From Labilibaculum euxinicum (GTDB taxonomy: Bacteria > Bacteroidota > Bacteroidia > Bacteroidales > Marinifilaceae): 64,000 nt of DNA. The translations under genes and the position numbers were made by a program. The notes under the pieces were generated by a model. That model saw only the letters and a list, made by a program, of their open reading frames with translations, was not told where the DNA came from and did not search any database. Shown here piece by piece: positions 27,295 to 36,749 of this stretch. The stretch covers positions 186,001 through 250,000 of the forward strand of contig NZ_WTCR01000001.1 in assembly GCF_009795715.1 (NCBI RefSeq), written 5' to 3'. The stretch's first letter is position 1, and each line of letters opens with the position of its first letter.

Positions 27295-27597
27295 ATGAAA
27301 TTTATAGCAGCCATATTATCAATATATGTAATGGTTTTAACGACCGTGGCTTGTGCTGATGCTGCTGATAAAGTTTCTGTTGACTTGGTGTTACTAGAAC
27401 AAAGTCATAGTCAACCGATCGATGTTGATTTATGTTCTCCTTTTTGTATTTGCGTTTGTTGTCAAACAGTTTCTCAACCTGTTGTATACTATAATGCATT
27501 ACAAAACGATTTTGTAGGTTTTAATCTAATAACACCTTCATTAGTTCTCAGAGAAAGGAAATGTATCATTTCATTCTTTCGACCTCCCAAAGTTTAG
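27295..27597 (+). CDS. DUF6660-like small secreted Cys-rich protein
   Basis: A 100-residue protein with signal peptide (1-20, VMVLTTVACAD). The core is DVDLCSPFCICVCCQTV, a dense Cys cluster likely to bind metal, and the end is basic (RERKCIISFFRPPKV). This pattern fits DUF6660, small proteins that accompany Bacteroidota cation efflux operons. It is first after the operator palindrome, so it is probably the most directly controlled gene. The biochemical role is unknown. Confidence 0.72.
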   Translation: MKFIAAILSIYVMVLTTVACADAADKVSVDLVLLEQSHSQPIDVDLCSPFCICVCCQTVSQPVVYYNALQNDFVGFNLITPSLVLRERKCIISFFRPPKV

Positions 27598-27810
27598 TTC
27601 AGTTTTATTTCCTCTTTCGGAGGGCATGAGAGCAATTCTTGTGTCTTAGCGAATTGTATTTATTCATTTCATAAAAATATGATCCGTTCTAAGTATAATC
27701 ATGTTCAAGATCCTATAAGAATTATTGCAATAAAAAGTTGGATTTCCTATCCAGCTTTAACTTAATAAATATCAAAAAAAATATTGATCTAAAAGTAATT
27801 ATTTGGTTCT

Positions 27811-28296
27811 ATGGCTTCAAGAAAACTAAATAAAAAGCAATTGAGGGAAAAGCAAATTGTTGAAAACAAGCAATTTAACAAAACGATGTTAATAAGCTTT
27901 AGTTTGCTTCTTCTGACTCTAATATTGACCCTTGTTTTTTATACTTATGGGTGCGATACAAAATATGCCTATGAAAAATTTGCATTGTATCGCAAGGAAG
28001 TTCCTAAAGAATTGGTCTGTATGAGTGATAATCGATTGCAATATCATGAAAGTTCAAAAATTATGCATAAAAACAAAGCATTCTATATTTGTAGTTCAAG
28101 GTGCAATCAACACTTTATTAACCATTATAGAGAGGTTGCTTTTGTTACTGATGCATATTCAGATAAAATCATCTGTAAATCAGATGCTATAGTAGGCTTA
28201 AAAGAGAAGAACCAACCGATGTTGGTTTATTTTGAAAACATTGAGAATTTCAAAAATTTTTATATCGCTAAAACAAGTAAAACAAACATGAAATGA
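27811..28296 (+). CDS. membrane-anchored Cys-rich (TRASH-like) metal protein
   Basis: A 161-residue protein with a basic N-terminus, one transmembrane segment (about 27-47) and an exported domain containing C-x23-C-x3-C (CMSDNRLQY...YICSSRC). It is a paralogue of the protein at 12375-12839: both have the CM start, the aromatic-(G/I)C cluster, and a downstream KSDAIV/KADAIV motif. Its stop overlaps the start of the RND pump gene by 4 nt (ATGA), so it is a pump accessory. Metal capture or sensing beside the pump is inferred. Confidence 0.72.
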   Translation: MASRKLNKKQLREKQIVENKQFNKTMLISFSLLLLTLILTLVFYTYGCDTKYAYEKFALYRKEVPKELVCMSDNRLQYHESSKIMHKNKAFYICSSRCNQHFINHYREVAFVTDAYSDKIICKSDAIVGLKEKNQPMLVYFENIENFKNFYIAKTSKTNMK

Positions 28297-31200
28297 TAAA
28301 TAGTATTATATCCTTTTCGATAAAGAATAAGGCACTAATTTGGCTGATGACTATCGGTCTGATTATAGGTGGAATATATTCCATGAACAAAGTGCCACTT
28401 GATGCTGTGCCCGATATTACAAACAATCAGGTATTGGTCATCACAACTGCCCCCAATTTAGGTACAGAAGACATTGAACAGTTCGTAACCTATCAGGTAG
28501 AATTGGCTGTAGCAAACCTCCCTGATGTTACTGAGATACGAAGTGTATCGAGGTTTGGGCTGTCAGTTGTGACCATAGTATTTAAAGAAAGTGCGGGAAC
28601 ATATCTACCAAGACAATTGGTAAGTGAAGCCTTAGCTGAAGTAAAAGAAAAAATCCCCGAAGGATTTGGAGAACCTTTCATGGCTCCGATCAGTTCCGGT
28701 TTAGGAGAAATATATCAGTACACACTTGAAGTACAAGAAGGTTTCGATACCGTTTATGACGACATGGAACTCCGAACCATGCAGGAGTGGATTGTGAAAC
28801 GCCAGATGGCTATGTTGCCGGGTGTTGTGGAGGTTAACTCTTTTGGTGGTAGAAGTAAACAATATGAGGTTGCTGTTAATCCTGACAAGCTACGCAGTAT
28901 GGGACTAACAATTACTGATATTTTTGATGCTCTTGAAGCCAATAACCAAAATACAGGTGGGGCATATATCGAAAAAAACTTTCAGGCTAATTTTATCAGG
29001 GGCGAAGGATTAATGAGGTCAATTGATGATATCAAAAATACTTTAGTCGCAAACACTGACGGTCAACCAATATTTGTAAGGGATATAGCAGAAGTTAAAT
29101 ACGGTAGTTTTGTCCGTTTTGGAGCATTTACAAAAAATGGAAAAGGTGAAGCAGTTGGTGGCATTGTGATGATGCTTAAAGGGGAAAATTCAAACGATGT
29201 TATTAAAGCGGTAAAAGAACGAATAGCCTTAATTCAAAAATCACTTCCTGAGGGCGTAATAATAAAACCTTTTCTCGACCGTAGCAAGCTTATTAAAAGT
29301 ACAACTTCGACTGTTGCAGAAAACCTTTCATTGGGAGCTCTAATTGTAATTTTTGTCCTGGTAATATTCTTGGGTAATCTAAGAGGCGGGTTAATTGTCG
29401 CATCAACCATTCCATTGGCATTATTATTTGCTTTTATCATGATGAATCTTTTTGGGGTATGGGCAAACCTGATGAGTTTGGGAGCTCTTGATTTCGGAAT
29501 ATTGGTCGATGGTGCAGTCATTATTGTTGAAAGTATGATTTTTTACCTTCATAGAAAAAATCTTATAGGAACAAAGCTCGACGAACCCAAACGTAATGAG
29601 ATCGCCTATAATTCAGCAAGTAAAATGATGAACTCAGCATTTTTCGGACAGCTAATCATTTTGATTGTTTTTATCCCTGTTTTAGCTCTACAAGGTGTCG
29701 AAGGAAAAATGTTTATCCCAATGGCCATGACATTCGGCTTTGCCGTGTTGGGTGTTGTCGTATTGTGTCTTACATACATACCTATGATGGCTGCCTCATT
29801 TCTTCAACCACCTAAAACCGATAAAAAATCATGGGGTGATAAATTTATTGGAAAACTCGAAAAGATATACAGCCCTGTAATTGATTGGGCACTTAATAAA
29901 AGCCGTATTGTAATTGCAATTGCTTTGGTATTACTAATCTCAGGCGGTTTTTTGTTTACGAGAATGGGAGCCGAATTTATTCCGAAACTAGATGAAGGGG
30001 ATTTTGCATTCCAAGCATTTTTAAAACCCGGAACTTCGTTAACTGAGGTTACAAAAACTTCAACAAGATTGGAGCAAATTGTCCTGGAGAATTTCCCCGA
30101 TGAAATTGAAAGTATTCAAAGTAGAATTGGGGTGGCAGACCTACCAATGGATCCCATGCCGATAGATATTGCTGATATTTTTGTAATACTAACTCCACAA
30201 GACCAATGGACTCGGGCTGAATCAAAAAAGGAATTAATTGATAAAGTAAGAGAAAAAGTGAGTGTATTGCCCGGTATCAATTATGAATTTAGCCAGCCTG
30301 TTGAAATGCGCTTTAATGAATTATTAACAGGAATCCGTCAAGATTTAGCCATTAAGCTCTACGGTGATGATTTAGACATTCTTGCGGATAAAGCAGAAGA
30401 AATTGCAGGCTTAGTGGCAGGTATTGATGGTGTGGCTGCTGTTAAAGCTGAAGCAACCAGAGGACTGCCACAAATCACTGTAAATTACGACCGTAATAAG
30501 ATGGGACGGTATGGTTTAAATATTACTGAACTTAATACCGTTATCGAAACTGCATTTAGTGGTGGTGTTGCAGGAAGCATCTATGAGGGTGAAAAAATGT
30601 TTGACCTTGTTGTAAGGTTAGATGAAGAACACCGAACAAGTATAGATGATATTCGAAACTTATATGTCATTTTACAAGATGGAAATCAAATTCCAATAAA
30701 GGAAGTTGCTGAAATAAGTTATCAGCCGGGTCCGATGCAAATTAGTCGCGACAATACGAACAGGCGTACCTATGTAGGGATTAATGTTGAAGACAGGGAT
30801 ATTAAGTCGCTCGTGGAGGAAATCCAAACTACTTTAGATGAAAAATTGGAACTCCCTACTGGTTATTATATTCGGTACGGGGGAGCTTTTGAAAATCTGG
30901 AAAGAGCTACCAAAAGGTTGACTCTTGTTGTTCCACTTGCCTTGGCTTTAATATTTATGTTGGTGTTTTTTGCAGTAAAATCATTCAAGCAAACGCTTAT
31001 GATTTATGTTGCAGTACCCTTTGCAGCTGTAGGTGGAATATTTTCATTGTTTTTAAGGGATATGCCTTTAAGTATTTCTGCAGGAGTCGGTTTTATTGTC
31101 CTGTTTGGGGTAGCGGTCCTCAATGGATTAGTATTGATTAGTGGATTTAACGAACTTAAAGCGGAAGGCAAACTTCACATCAACGATATCATTAAGAAGG

Positions 31201-32633
31201 GGTCGATAAGACGTATCCGACCAATCTTATTGACTGCTTCAACGGATATTCTAGGATTCTTGCCAATGGCAATATCTGCTTCCGCAGGAGCTGAAGTACA
31301 ACGTCCTTTGGCAACTGTTGTAATTGGAGGTATGCTCACATCTACTTTACTTACGCTAATTGTACTGCCGATTTTATATAAGTATGTTGAATCAGGTAAA
31401 AAAACAATTAAACTACCTAAAGTAGGAACAGCTGTTTTAGCCGTATTAATGATTGTAACGTTTTCAGTTCTTCCAAATGAACTTAGTGCTCAAGATTCAT
31501 CAATAAACTTGCAACAAGCAATAGAAAGGGCAAAGGAGAATTATCCTTCAATAAAAGCTGCTCAATTGGAGGTTGATAAACAAAAAGCTCTGAAAGCTAC
31601 GGCTTATGATTTTGGAAGCACTTCAGTTTATACAGGCAAGGAAGAAGTGGGAAATGGCATGCCAGGAGTTCAAAACCAATTAGGAATTGCTCAGTCGGAT
31701 ATCGATGTATTTGGTATTTATTCAAAAAGTAAATTGGCCAATGCCCGAACACAACAAGCTGAATCGGGACAGAAGCTTACCGAATATTCATTGGCTCGTG
31801 ATGTGAGTATGGCATGGTACAATGCCGTCTATGCCAAACAACAATTTCAGCTTTTCAAACAGCTTGATAGCTTGTACGCAAATTTCCAGAAAGCTGCGGA
31901 GTTAAGATACAAGACTCAGGCCACTTCTAAAATTGAATATCTTTCGGCATCGGCCAAATACAAAGAATTGCAGGTGAATATTAAGAAAGCTGAAAGTAAC
32001 TATTATGCAAGCTTGCAAATTCTAAATCAATACCTTTTATATCCTAATGTATTTGATGTTAATATTCTGAATTTGGAAAAGCATGTTTTTGATATTATTT
32101 CAGCGAGAGATTCCTTAAATGGTAGTCCGATGTTAAATTATTACTCAACTGGCATCGATGTTGCAGAATCAGCTTGGAAAGCAGAAAGGTCTAATTTTCT
32201 ACCTAAATTAAATTTGGAATATAAATTGCAATCAGTTGATGGCAACTCAGGCTTTTATGGATGGGAAGCGGGAATATCTGTTCCTTTATTGTTCTTTTCC
32301 CAGTCAGGCAAAACCAAGGCTACAAAAATAAATATGCAGATTGTAGGTCAGCAATACGAGCAAAAGAAACTGGAAATAAAAGCAGGATATAATCAACAGA
32401 TTAGTAGATATCTTACTTTACAAGAAGTTCTAGATTACTATCAAAAGGAAGCATTACCATTAGCAGAAGAACAAATTCAGGCCTCCAATCTGGCGTATCG
32501 CCTAGGTAGTATTGATTATATCCAGTTTATTCAGAACATGGAAATGGCTATCAAAACAAAACAGGATTTTTTCAAGCAACAAGTAGAGTATTTTGAATTG
32601 TCTGCTCAATTAAAATTTATAACAGGTAAATAA
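28293..32633 (+). CDS. CzcA-type RND metal pump fused to a TolC-like domain
   Basis: A 1446-residue fusion. Residues 1 to about 1040 are an HME-type RND pump (NKVPLDAVPDITNNQVLVIT; LMSLGALDFGILVDGAVIIVE for the proton relay helix; MGAEFIPKLDEGDFAFQAF for the porter). Residues about 1045-1066 look like an internal signal peptide (VLAVLMIVTFSVLPNELSAQ), and about 1068-1446 form a TolC-type outer membrane channel domain. HME substrates are Zn, Co, Cd, Ni, Cu or Ag; the LDFGILVDG motif fits a divalent-cation CzcA type. Such fusions recur in Bacteroidota. Whether it stays intact or is cleaved at the internal signal is open. Confidence 0.9.
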   Translation: MINSIISFSIKNKALIWLMTIGLIIGGIYSMNKVPLDAVPDITNNQVLVITTAPNLGTEDIEQFVTYQVELAVANLPDVTEIRSVSRFGLSVVTIVFKESAGTYLPRQLVSEALAEVKEKIPEGFGEPFMAPISSGLGEIYQYTLEVQEGFDTVYDDMELRTMQEWIVKRQMAMLPGVVEVNSFGGRSKQYEVAVNPDKLRSMGLTITDIFDALEANNQNTGGAYIEKNFQANFIRGEGLMRSIDDIKNTLVANTDGQPIFVRDIAEVKYGSFVRFGAFTKNGKGEAVGGIVMMLKGENSNDVIKAVKERIALIQKSLPEGVIIKPFLDRSKLIKSTTSTVAENLSLGALIVIFVLVIFLGNLRGGLIVASTIPLALLFAFIMMNLFGVWANLMSLGALDFGILVDGAVIIVESMIFYLHRKNLIGTKLDEPKRNEIAYNSASKMMNSAFFGQLIILIVFIPVLALQGVEGKMFIPMAMTFGFAVLGVVVLCLTYIPMMAASFLQPPKTDKKSWGDKFIGKLEKIYSPVIDWALNKSRIVIAIALVLLISGGFLFTRMGAEFIPKLDEGDFAFQAFLKPGTSLTEVTKTSTRLEQIVLENFPDEIESIQSRIGVADLPMDPMPIDIADIFVILTPQDQWTRAESKKELIDKVREKVSVLPGINYEFSQPVEMRFNELLTGIRQDLAIKLYGDDLDILADKAEEIAGLVAGIDGVAAVKAEATRGLPQITVNYDRNKMGRYGLNITELNTVIETAFSGGVAGSIYEGEKMFDLVVRLDEEHRTSIDDIRNLYVILQDGNQIPIKEVAEISYQPGPMQISRDNTNRRTYVGINVEDRDIKSLVEEIQTTLDEKLELPTGYYIRYGGAFENLERATKRLTLVVPLALALIFMLVFFAVKSFKQTLMIYVAVPFAAVGGIFSLFLRDMPLSISAGVGFIVLFGVAVLNGLVLISGFNELKAEGKLHINDIIKKGSIRRIRPILLTASTDILGFLPMAISASAGAEVQRPLATVVIGGMLTSTLLTLIVLPILYKYVESGKKTIKLPKVGTAVLAVLMIVTFSVLPNELSAQDSSINLQQAIERAKENYPSIKAAQLEVDKQKALKATAYDFGSTSVYTGKEEVGNGMPGVQNQLGIAQSDIDVFGIYSKSKLANARTQQAESGQKLTEYSLARDVSMAWYNAVYAKQQFQLFKQLDSLYANFQKAAELRYKTQATSKIEYLSASAKYKELQVNIKKAESNYYASLQILNQYLLYPNVFDVNILNLEKHVFDIISARDSLNGSPMLNYYSTGIDVAESAWKAERSNFLPKLNLEYKLQSVDGNSGFYGWEAGISVPLLFFSQSGKTKATKINMQIVGQQYEQKKLEIKAGYNQQISRYLTLQEVLDYYQKEALPLAEEQIQASNLAYRLGSIDYIQFIQNMEMAIKTKQDFFKQQVEYFELSAQLKFITGK

Positions 32634-32652
32634 TCTATTAAACAAGAATATA

Positions 32653-33942
32653 ATGAAAACAAAAATATTTATAGCATTTATAGCCATTGCAAGTTTGATG
32701 TCATGTAATTCAAGCAATAATAAAGGTCATGAAGGGGAAGAACATGAAGAGCATGGCGCAGAAGGTGTAGTTATATTAAAAAAGAACCAACGTGATGCAC
32801 TTAACCTGAAACTAGGTAGTTTCTTAATGCGAAATTTAACCACTGTAGTAAAAACCAATGGTCAACTTGAAGTTCCTCCATCTAGCAGTGCGGATGTAAC
32901 CGCAATAATTGGAGGGAATGTGAAAAGCATTAAGGTGTTTCATGGAGATAAAGTGTCTAAAGGGCAGCTCCTGGCTATTCTTGAACATCCAGATTATATA
33001 ATTCTTCAAGAAGAGTTTTCAGAAGTCGCAAATAAACTGGAGTACTTGGAGAAAGAATACGAACGTCAGAAAGAATTATTTGAAAACAATGTTGGAGCAG
33101 GTAAAGATTACCAACAAGTAAAATCAGAATACAACACGGCAAAAGCAAAGTACGCCGGACTAAAATCTCGTTTGCAATTGATTAATCTCTCACCCGATAA
33201 AATTGAAGAAGGGATTATTTCGAATACTGTAAATATTCTTTCACCCATTAATGGATTTGTTAATGATATAAATATCAGAGTAGGTTCTTATGTTGATGCA
33301 AAAGATATTCTTTTTGAAATAACCGATAATAGTGCCATTCATGCCGACTTTATGATTTATGAAAAAGACGTTCATCTTGTAAAAGAAGGTCAAAAGGTTC
33401 ATTTTACTGTTTCAAATCGTCCTGATGAAGAATTAACTGCTACCGTCTTTGCTATCGGAAAAGAGTTTGAAGCCAAATCAAGGGCAGTACATATTCATGC
33501 TGATATAAATGAAAAGGTCTCTGGTTTAATTTCGGGTATGTATATCTCGGGTCATTTACATACCGATGAGAAATATACACGCACATTACCCAATGATGCT
33601 ATCGTAACCGAAGGTACCAAGTCATTCATTTTTGTATTAGACAAGGAATCAATGGAAGAGCATGATGCACACGATGAAGGAAATAAAAGTCATGAAGAGG
33701 TGGCAAATCATGACAATGATAACGACGAGGGTCATAACCATGATGAGCATGCCAACGAATTAAATGATGAGAACCGTGAAATGACTTTCCGCATGGTAGA
33801 GGTTATCACTGGTCTTAAAGATGAAGGTTATACCGAAATAAAACTGATTGACTCATTACCGGAAAATACGCAAATTGTAATGAACGCAGCATATTATTTA
33901 CTATCGGACATGGGTAAAGAAGAAACTGAACATAACCATTAA
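32653..33942 (+). CDS. CzcB-like RND periplasmic adaptor (lipoprotein, His-rich)
   Basis: A 429-residue adaptor with lipoprotein signal (MKTKIFIAFIAIASLMSC, Cys18). A His/Glu-rich stretch GHEGEEHEEHGAEG follows. The barrel-sandwich hybrid, coiled hairpin (VANKLEYLEKEYERQKELFENN) and beta-barrel regions are typical. An unusual insert at about 335-380 is dominated by His, Asp and Glu (HDAHDEGNKSHEEVANHDND and GHNHDEHANE) and probably binds Zn or a related ion. It follows the pump gene by 19 bp and completes the tripartite exporter. Confidence 0.9.
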   Translation: MKTKIFIAFIAIASLMSCNSSNNKGHEGEEHEEHGAEGVVILKKNQRDALNLKLGSFLMRNLTTVVKTNGQLEVPPSSSADVTAIIGGNVKSIKVFHGDKVSKGQLLAILEHPDYIILQEEFSEVANKLEYLEKEYERQKELFENNVGAGKDYQQVKSEYNTAKAKYAGLKSRLQLINLSPDKIEEGIISNTVNILSPINGFVNDINIRVGSYVDAKDILFEITDNSAIHADFMIYEKDVHLVKEGQKVHFTVSNRPDEELTATVFAIGKEFEAKSRAVHIHADINEKVSGLISGMYISGHLHTDEKYTRTLPNDAIVTEGTKSFIFVLDKESMEEHDAHDEGNKSHEEVANHDNDNDEGHNHDEHANELNDENREMTFRMVEVITGLKDEGYTEIKLIDSLPENTQIVMNAAYYLLSDMGKEETEHNH

Positions 33943-33952
33943 AATTAGAATC

Positions 33953-34282
33953 ATGAAAGAAATAAAAGCATTTATACGACCAAATAAAGTGAATGAAATT
34001 ATTCAACAATTTAAAGAAAAAGGCTTTGAGAATGCAACAATTTCGTTGGCTGAAGGAATCGGAAAATTTCAGGATGAATACGCATCTGTTTCGCAAAAAT
34101 TTTCTGTTACAGACAGTCCCATTGCAAAAATTGAGATGGTAGTTTTTAAAGAAGATGTTGACACTATCGTTAGTATTATTTCAGAATGGGGGAAAACATT
34201 ACATCCAGGAGATGGAATTATTTATGTGTCAGATGTTGAAAAAGCTTTTCGGGTAAAAACAGGATTAACAGTCGAAGATTAA
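33953..34282 (+). CDS. PII-like signalling protein linked to metal efflux
   Basis: A 109-residue protein of the PII superfamily: MKEIKAFIRPNKVNEIIQQF start, a T-loop region (GKFQDEYASVSQKF) and GDGIIYVSDVEKAFRVKTG at the end. It lacks the classical uridylylation Tyr in the RGG-x-Y context, so it is not GlnB. PII-like proteins are often encoded after CzcA/CzcB in Bacteroidota and may sense metal or nucleotide to tune the pump. It is 10 bp after the adaptor gene and a strong terminator follows. Confidence 0.82.
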   Translation: MKEIKAFIRPNKVNEIIQQFKEKGFENATISLAEGIGKFQDEYASVSQKFSVTDSPIAKIEMVVFKEDVDTIVSIISEWGKTLHPGDGIIYVSDVEKAFRVKTGLTVED

Positions 34283-34290
34283 TTATATAT

Positions 34291-34327
34291 AATACAGGTT
34301 GCCTGTGATTTGGCAACCTGTATTTTA
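34291..34327 (+). terminator. rho-independent terminator of the efflux operon
   Basis: A 13-bp perfect stem (AATACAGGTTGCC with GGCAACCTGTATT) around an 8-nt loop, ending in TTTT. It closes the DUF6660-to-PII-like operon and separates it from the CDF transporter genes. Confidence 0.85.
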
Positions 34328-34398
34328 ATACTTTGGGTTATGAAATTTTATATTTATAGGAATAAAACAAAAAGATGCTTAATTTAAAATACTAATTT

Positions 34399-35292
34399 AT
34401 GGCACATAATCATAGTCACGAACATTCACATAAACCCAATTACAACAAAGCTTTTAGTATTGGCATAAGCTTAAACATACTCTTTGTACTTGTAGAAGTA
34501 TTTTATGGCTTAATTGCTAATTCCTCAGCTCTTTTGGCAGATGCCGGACATAATGCAAGCGATGTCCTTAGTCTGATTTTTGCATGGTTTGCTATTTGGT
34601 TAGCTACAAAAAAACCAAAAGGCAGGTTTACTTACGGCTTCAAAAAAACAACCATATTAATTCCAGTGCTAAATGCCTTTTTGCTCTTTGGAGCTGTAAT
34701 TGCAATTGCTTGGAGTGCAATCGGTAAATTAAATAACCCGGAGCCAGTTGCGGGTACGCAAGTAATGATTGTAGCTGGAATTGGGGTATTAATTAATACC
34801 ATTACTGCCCTTATGTTTCTAAAAGGACAGAAAGACGATTTAAACATAAAGGGTGCATTTCTTCATATGGCAGCCGATGCCGGTGTATCATTAGGCGTAG
34901 TAATTTCAGGACTATTGATTGTAAAAACCGGACTGAATTGGATTGACCCGATTATGAGTTTTATTATAATACTCGTGATTATGTGGAGTACCTGGAAACT
35001 ATTTATTGAATCCATAAGACTTGCCCTTGATGCGGTACCCAAGAATATAAAATTAGATGAAGTGAAAAGTACGATACTTGACCAGGATGGAGTTAAAGGC
35101 CTGCATGATATACATATATGGGCAATGAGTACCACAGAAAATGCCTTATCTGCTCATTTGATTGCTCCCAACTCTAATCCAGACCAACTACTAAAGGATA
35201 TTCAGGATATTTTGTCAAAGAAATACAACATAAACCATTTGACTTTACAAATAGAAAAAGAAGATATTCAATTAAATTGCAAGGAATGTTAA
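34399..35292 (+). CDS. czcD: CzcD-type cation diffusion facilitator
   Basis: A 297-residue CDF antiporter that exports Zn/Co/Cd. The N-terminus is His-rich (MAHNHSHEHSHKPNYNK). Six membrane helices follow with the metal-site motifs LLADAGHNASDVLSL (TM2) and HMAADAGVSLGVVISG (TM5), then a cytoplasmic domain with VKGLHDIHIWAMSTTENALSAHL. All expected Asp/His ligands are visible. It is separately terminated from the RND operon but overlaps the next CDF-like gene by 7 nt, so these two form a unit. Confidence 0.93.
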   Translation: MAHNHSHEHSHKPNYNKAFSIGISLNILFVLVEVFYGLIANSSALLADAGHNASDVLSLIFAWFAIWLATKKPKGRFTYGFKKTTILIPVLNAFLLFGAVIAIAWSAIGKLNNPEPVAGTQVMIVAGIGVLINTITALMFLKGQKDDLNIKGAFLHMAADAGVSLGVVISGLLIVKTGLNWIDPIMSFIIILVIMWSTWKLFIESIRLALDAVPKNIKLDEVKSTILDQDGVKGLHDIHIWAMSTTENALSAHLIAPNSNPDQLLKDIQDILSKKYNINHLTLQIEKEDIQLNCKEC

Positions 35293-36083
35293 AATCAGAA
35301 TACCACATATCGAAAATGGATTGTCCATCAGAAGAAAACCTAATACGAATGAAGTTAGATGGACTTCCAGAAATTAAAAGGCTTGACTTTGATATTGAAA
35401 ACAGAAATCTAACTGTATATCATTCAGCAGAAAATCAAAAGATAACAAGTCAATTAGAGGAACTTAATTTAGGGGCAAAACTTTCAAATACTACAACAAT
35501 AAAAGAGAGTGAAGTTGTAATCGAAAGTTCCGGTGTTCAATCGAAACTTCTTTGGTCGGTACTGATAATCAACTTTGTCTTCTTTGTAATAGAAATGACC
35601 ACCGGAATATTTTCTAAATCAATGGGTCTTGTGGCAGATTCTTTAGATATGTTGGCAGATTCATTCGTTTATGGATTAAGCCTGTGGGCTGTTGGTTCAA
35701 CGGTTTTACGGAAAAAGAAAGTAGCCCGATTAAGTGGATATTTTCAACTATCATTAGCCCTTCTAGGTATTATTGAGGTAACCAGGCGGTTTATCAGTTC
35801 TGAAACCATGCCTGATTATCGAATAATGATTGGCGTTTCAATCCTTGCATTAATAGCAAATTTAGCCTGTTTATATATTCTACAAAAATCAAAAAGTAAT
35901 GAAGCTCACATGAAGGCTAGTATGATTTTTACCTCCAATGATGTGATAATAAATGGAGGTGTAATTCTTGCAGGATTTATGGTTTTACTTACTCAATCAA
36001 AGTATCCTGATTTGATAGTTGGTTCGATTGTGTTTTTAATAGTAGTAAGGGGTGCATTTAGGATTTTAAAGTTGGGGAACTAA
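35286..36083 (+). CDS. CDF-like cation transporter with N-terminal HMA-like domain
   Basis: A 265-residue protein starting at ATG 35286 (MLKSEYHISKMDCPSEENLIRMKL), overlapping the end of czcD by 7 nt. Residues 1-60 are an HMA-like fold whose metal loop is MDCPSE, with one Cys instead of CxxC. The rest has about 5-6 helices with the CDF-type MGLVADSLDMLADSFVYG motif; the second metal motif (IFTSNDVIINGGVI) is altered. It may transport metal or modify CzcD. An upstream TTG gives a slightly longer, less likely form. Confidence 0.78.
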   Translation: MLKSEYHISKMDCPSEENLIRMKLDGLPEIKRLDFDIENRNLTVYHSAENQKITSQLEELNLGAKLSNTTTIKESEVVIESSGVQSKLLWSVLIINFVFFVIEMTTGIFSKSMGLVADSLDMLADSFVYGLSLWAVGSTVLRKKKVARLSGYFQLSLALLGIIEVTRRFISSETMPDYRIMIGVSILALIANLACLYILQKSKSNEAHMKASMIFTSNDVIINGGVILAGFMVLLTQSKYPDLIVGSIVFLIVVRGAFRILKLGN

Positions 36084-36166
36084 TTATGAAATAATCGAAT
36101 CTCAGAGGCTTTAAAATAGTTATTAGATTGACAGCTCAGTCCTAATGAACAAATAATATTTACAGA

Positions 36167-36188
36167 GGGGGACAAAATAAGGGGACAT
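36167..36188. repeat. possible IS-end remnant
   Basis: Two GGGGACA boxes separated by AAAATAA. Repeated TGTCCCC boxes are typical of ends of IS21-like elements. No transposase or paired end is found, so it is a tentative scar at the left border of the accessory region. Confidence 0.3.
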
Positions 36189-36323
36189 TAAAACGCTCAA
36201 TCACCACTAAGTTAATAATGTTCAAAGTTTTTCGTTTTAGGTTCTGTTGGGGCTACTACCTCAAAATATCATATTTAAAAAATCAAACGAATATTTTTTT
36301 TATTACTAGTGCACACCAATTTT

Positions 36324-36749
36324 TTACTGCTCTTTTGGGGGTAAAAAGATAAAACGGCAACAAATACGGCAACACCTAAAAACAATAAAACCCCAACTTG
36401 TTGAAAATTTAGGCTTTATGAATTTAAGGTTTTCAAGTTCTTCAGACCTTAAGACCTCACCTTGATCTTTCTCTTCATCATCTTCCACTTTTAGTCGCTT
36501 ACTCCTAACTTGATAATTTAGGACAATCTTTTGTTTGTAATTAACCTGACTAGGCAGCTCCTCAATCACAAGGGTCTTTTTGAATTTTAGTTTGGACCAA
36601 TAGCCATTTGCAGGAAGAGGTATATCATTCTCATGACATGTTTTCCTTAGTATTGATTCAGGAACACTATAAATTTTCGAAAGTTGAGCTATTGGTTTAG
36701 ACCATACCAGGTCATATAATTCTTTGCGGGTTATTTAAATTGATTCCAT
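36324..36749 (-). pseudogene. 5' remnant of a gene with ELYxLVW-type N-terminal domain
   Basis: On the minus strand ATG at 36749 reads MESI then TAA, and the same frame continues ITRKELYDLVWSKPIAQLSK, YSVPESILRKTCHENDIPLP, ANGYWSKLKF and on to residue about 140. This is the conserved N-terminal helix-turn-helix-like domain (ELY-LVW ... LRK-C ... IPLP-x-GYW) of large uncharacterised proteins in Bacteroidota. The stop at codon 5, the short length and loss of similarity after VLRSEELENLKF mark it as broken. What the full gene did is unknown. Confidence 0.65.
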
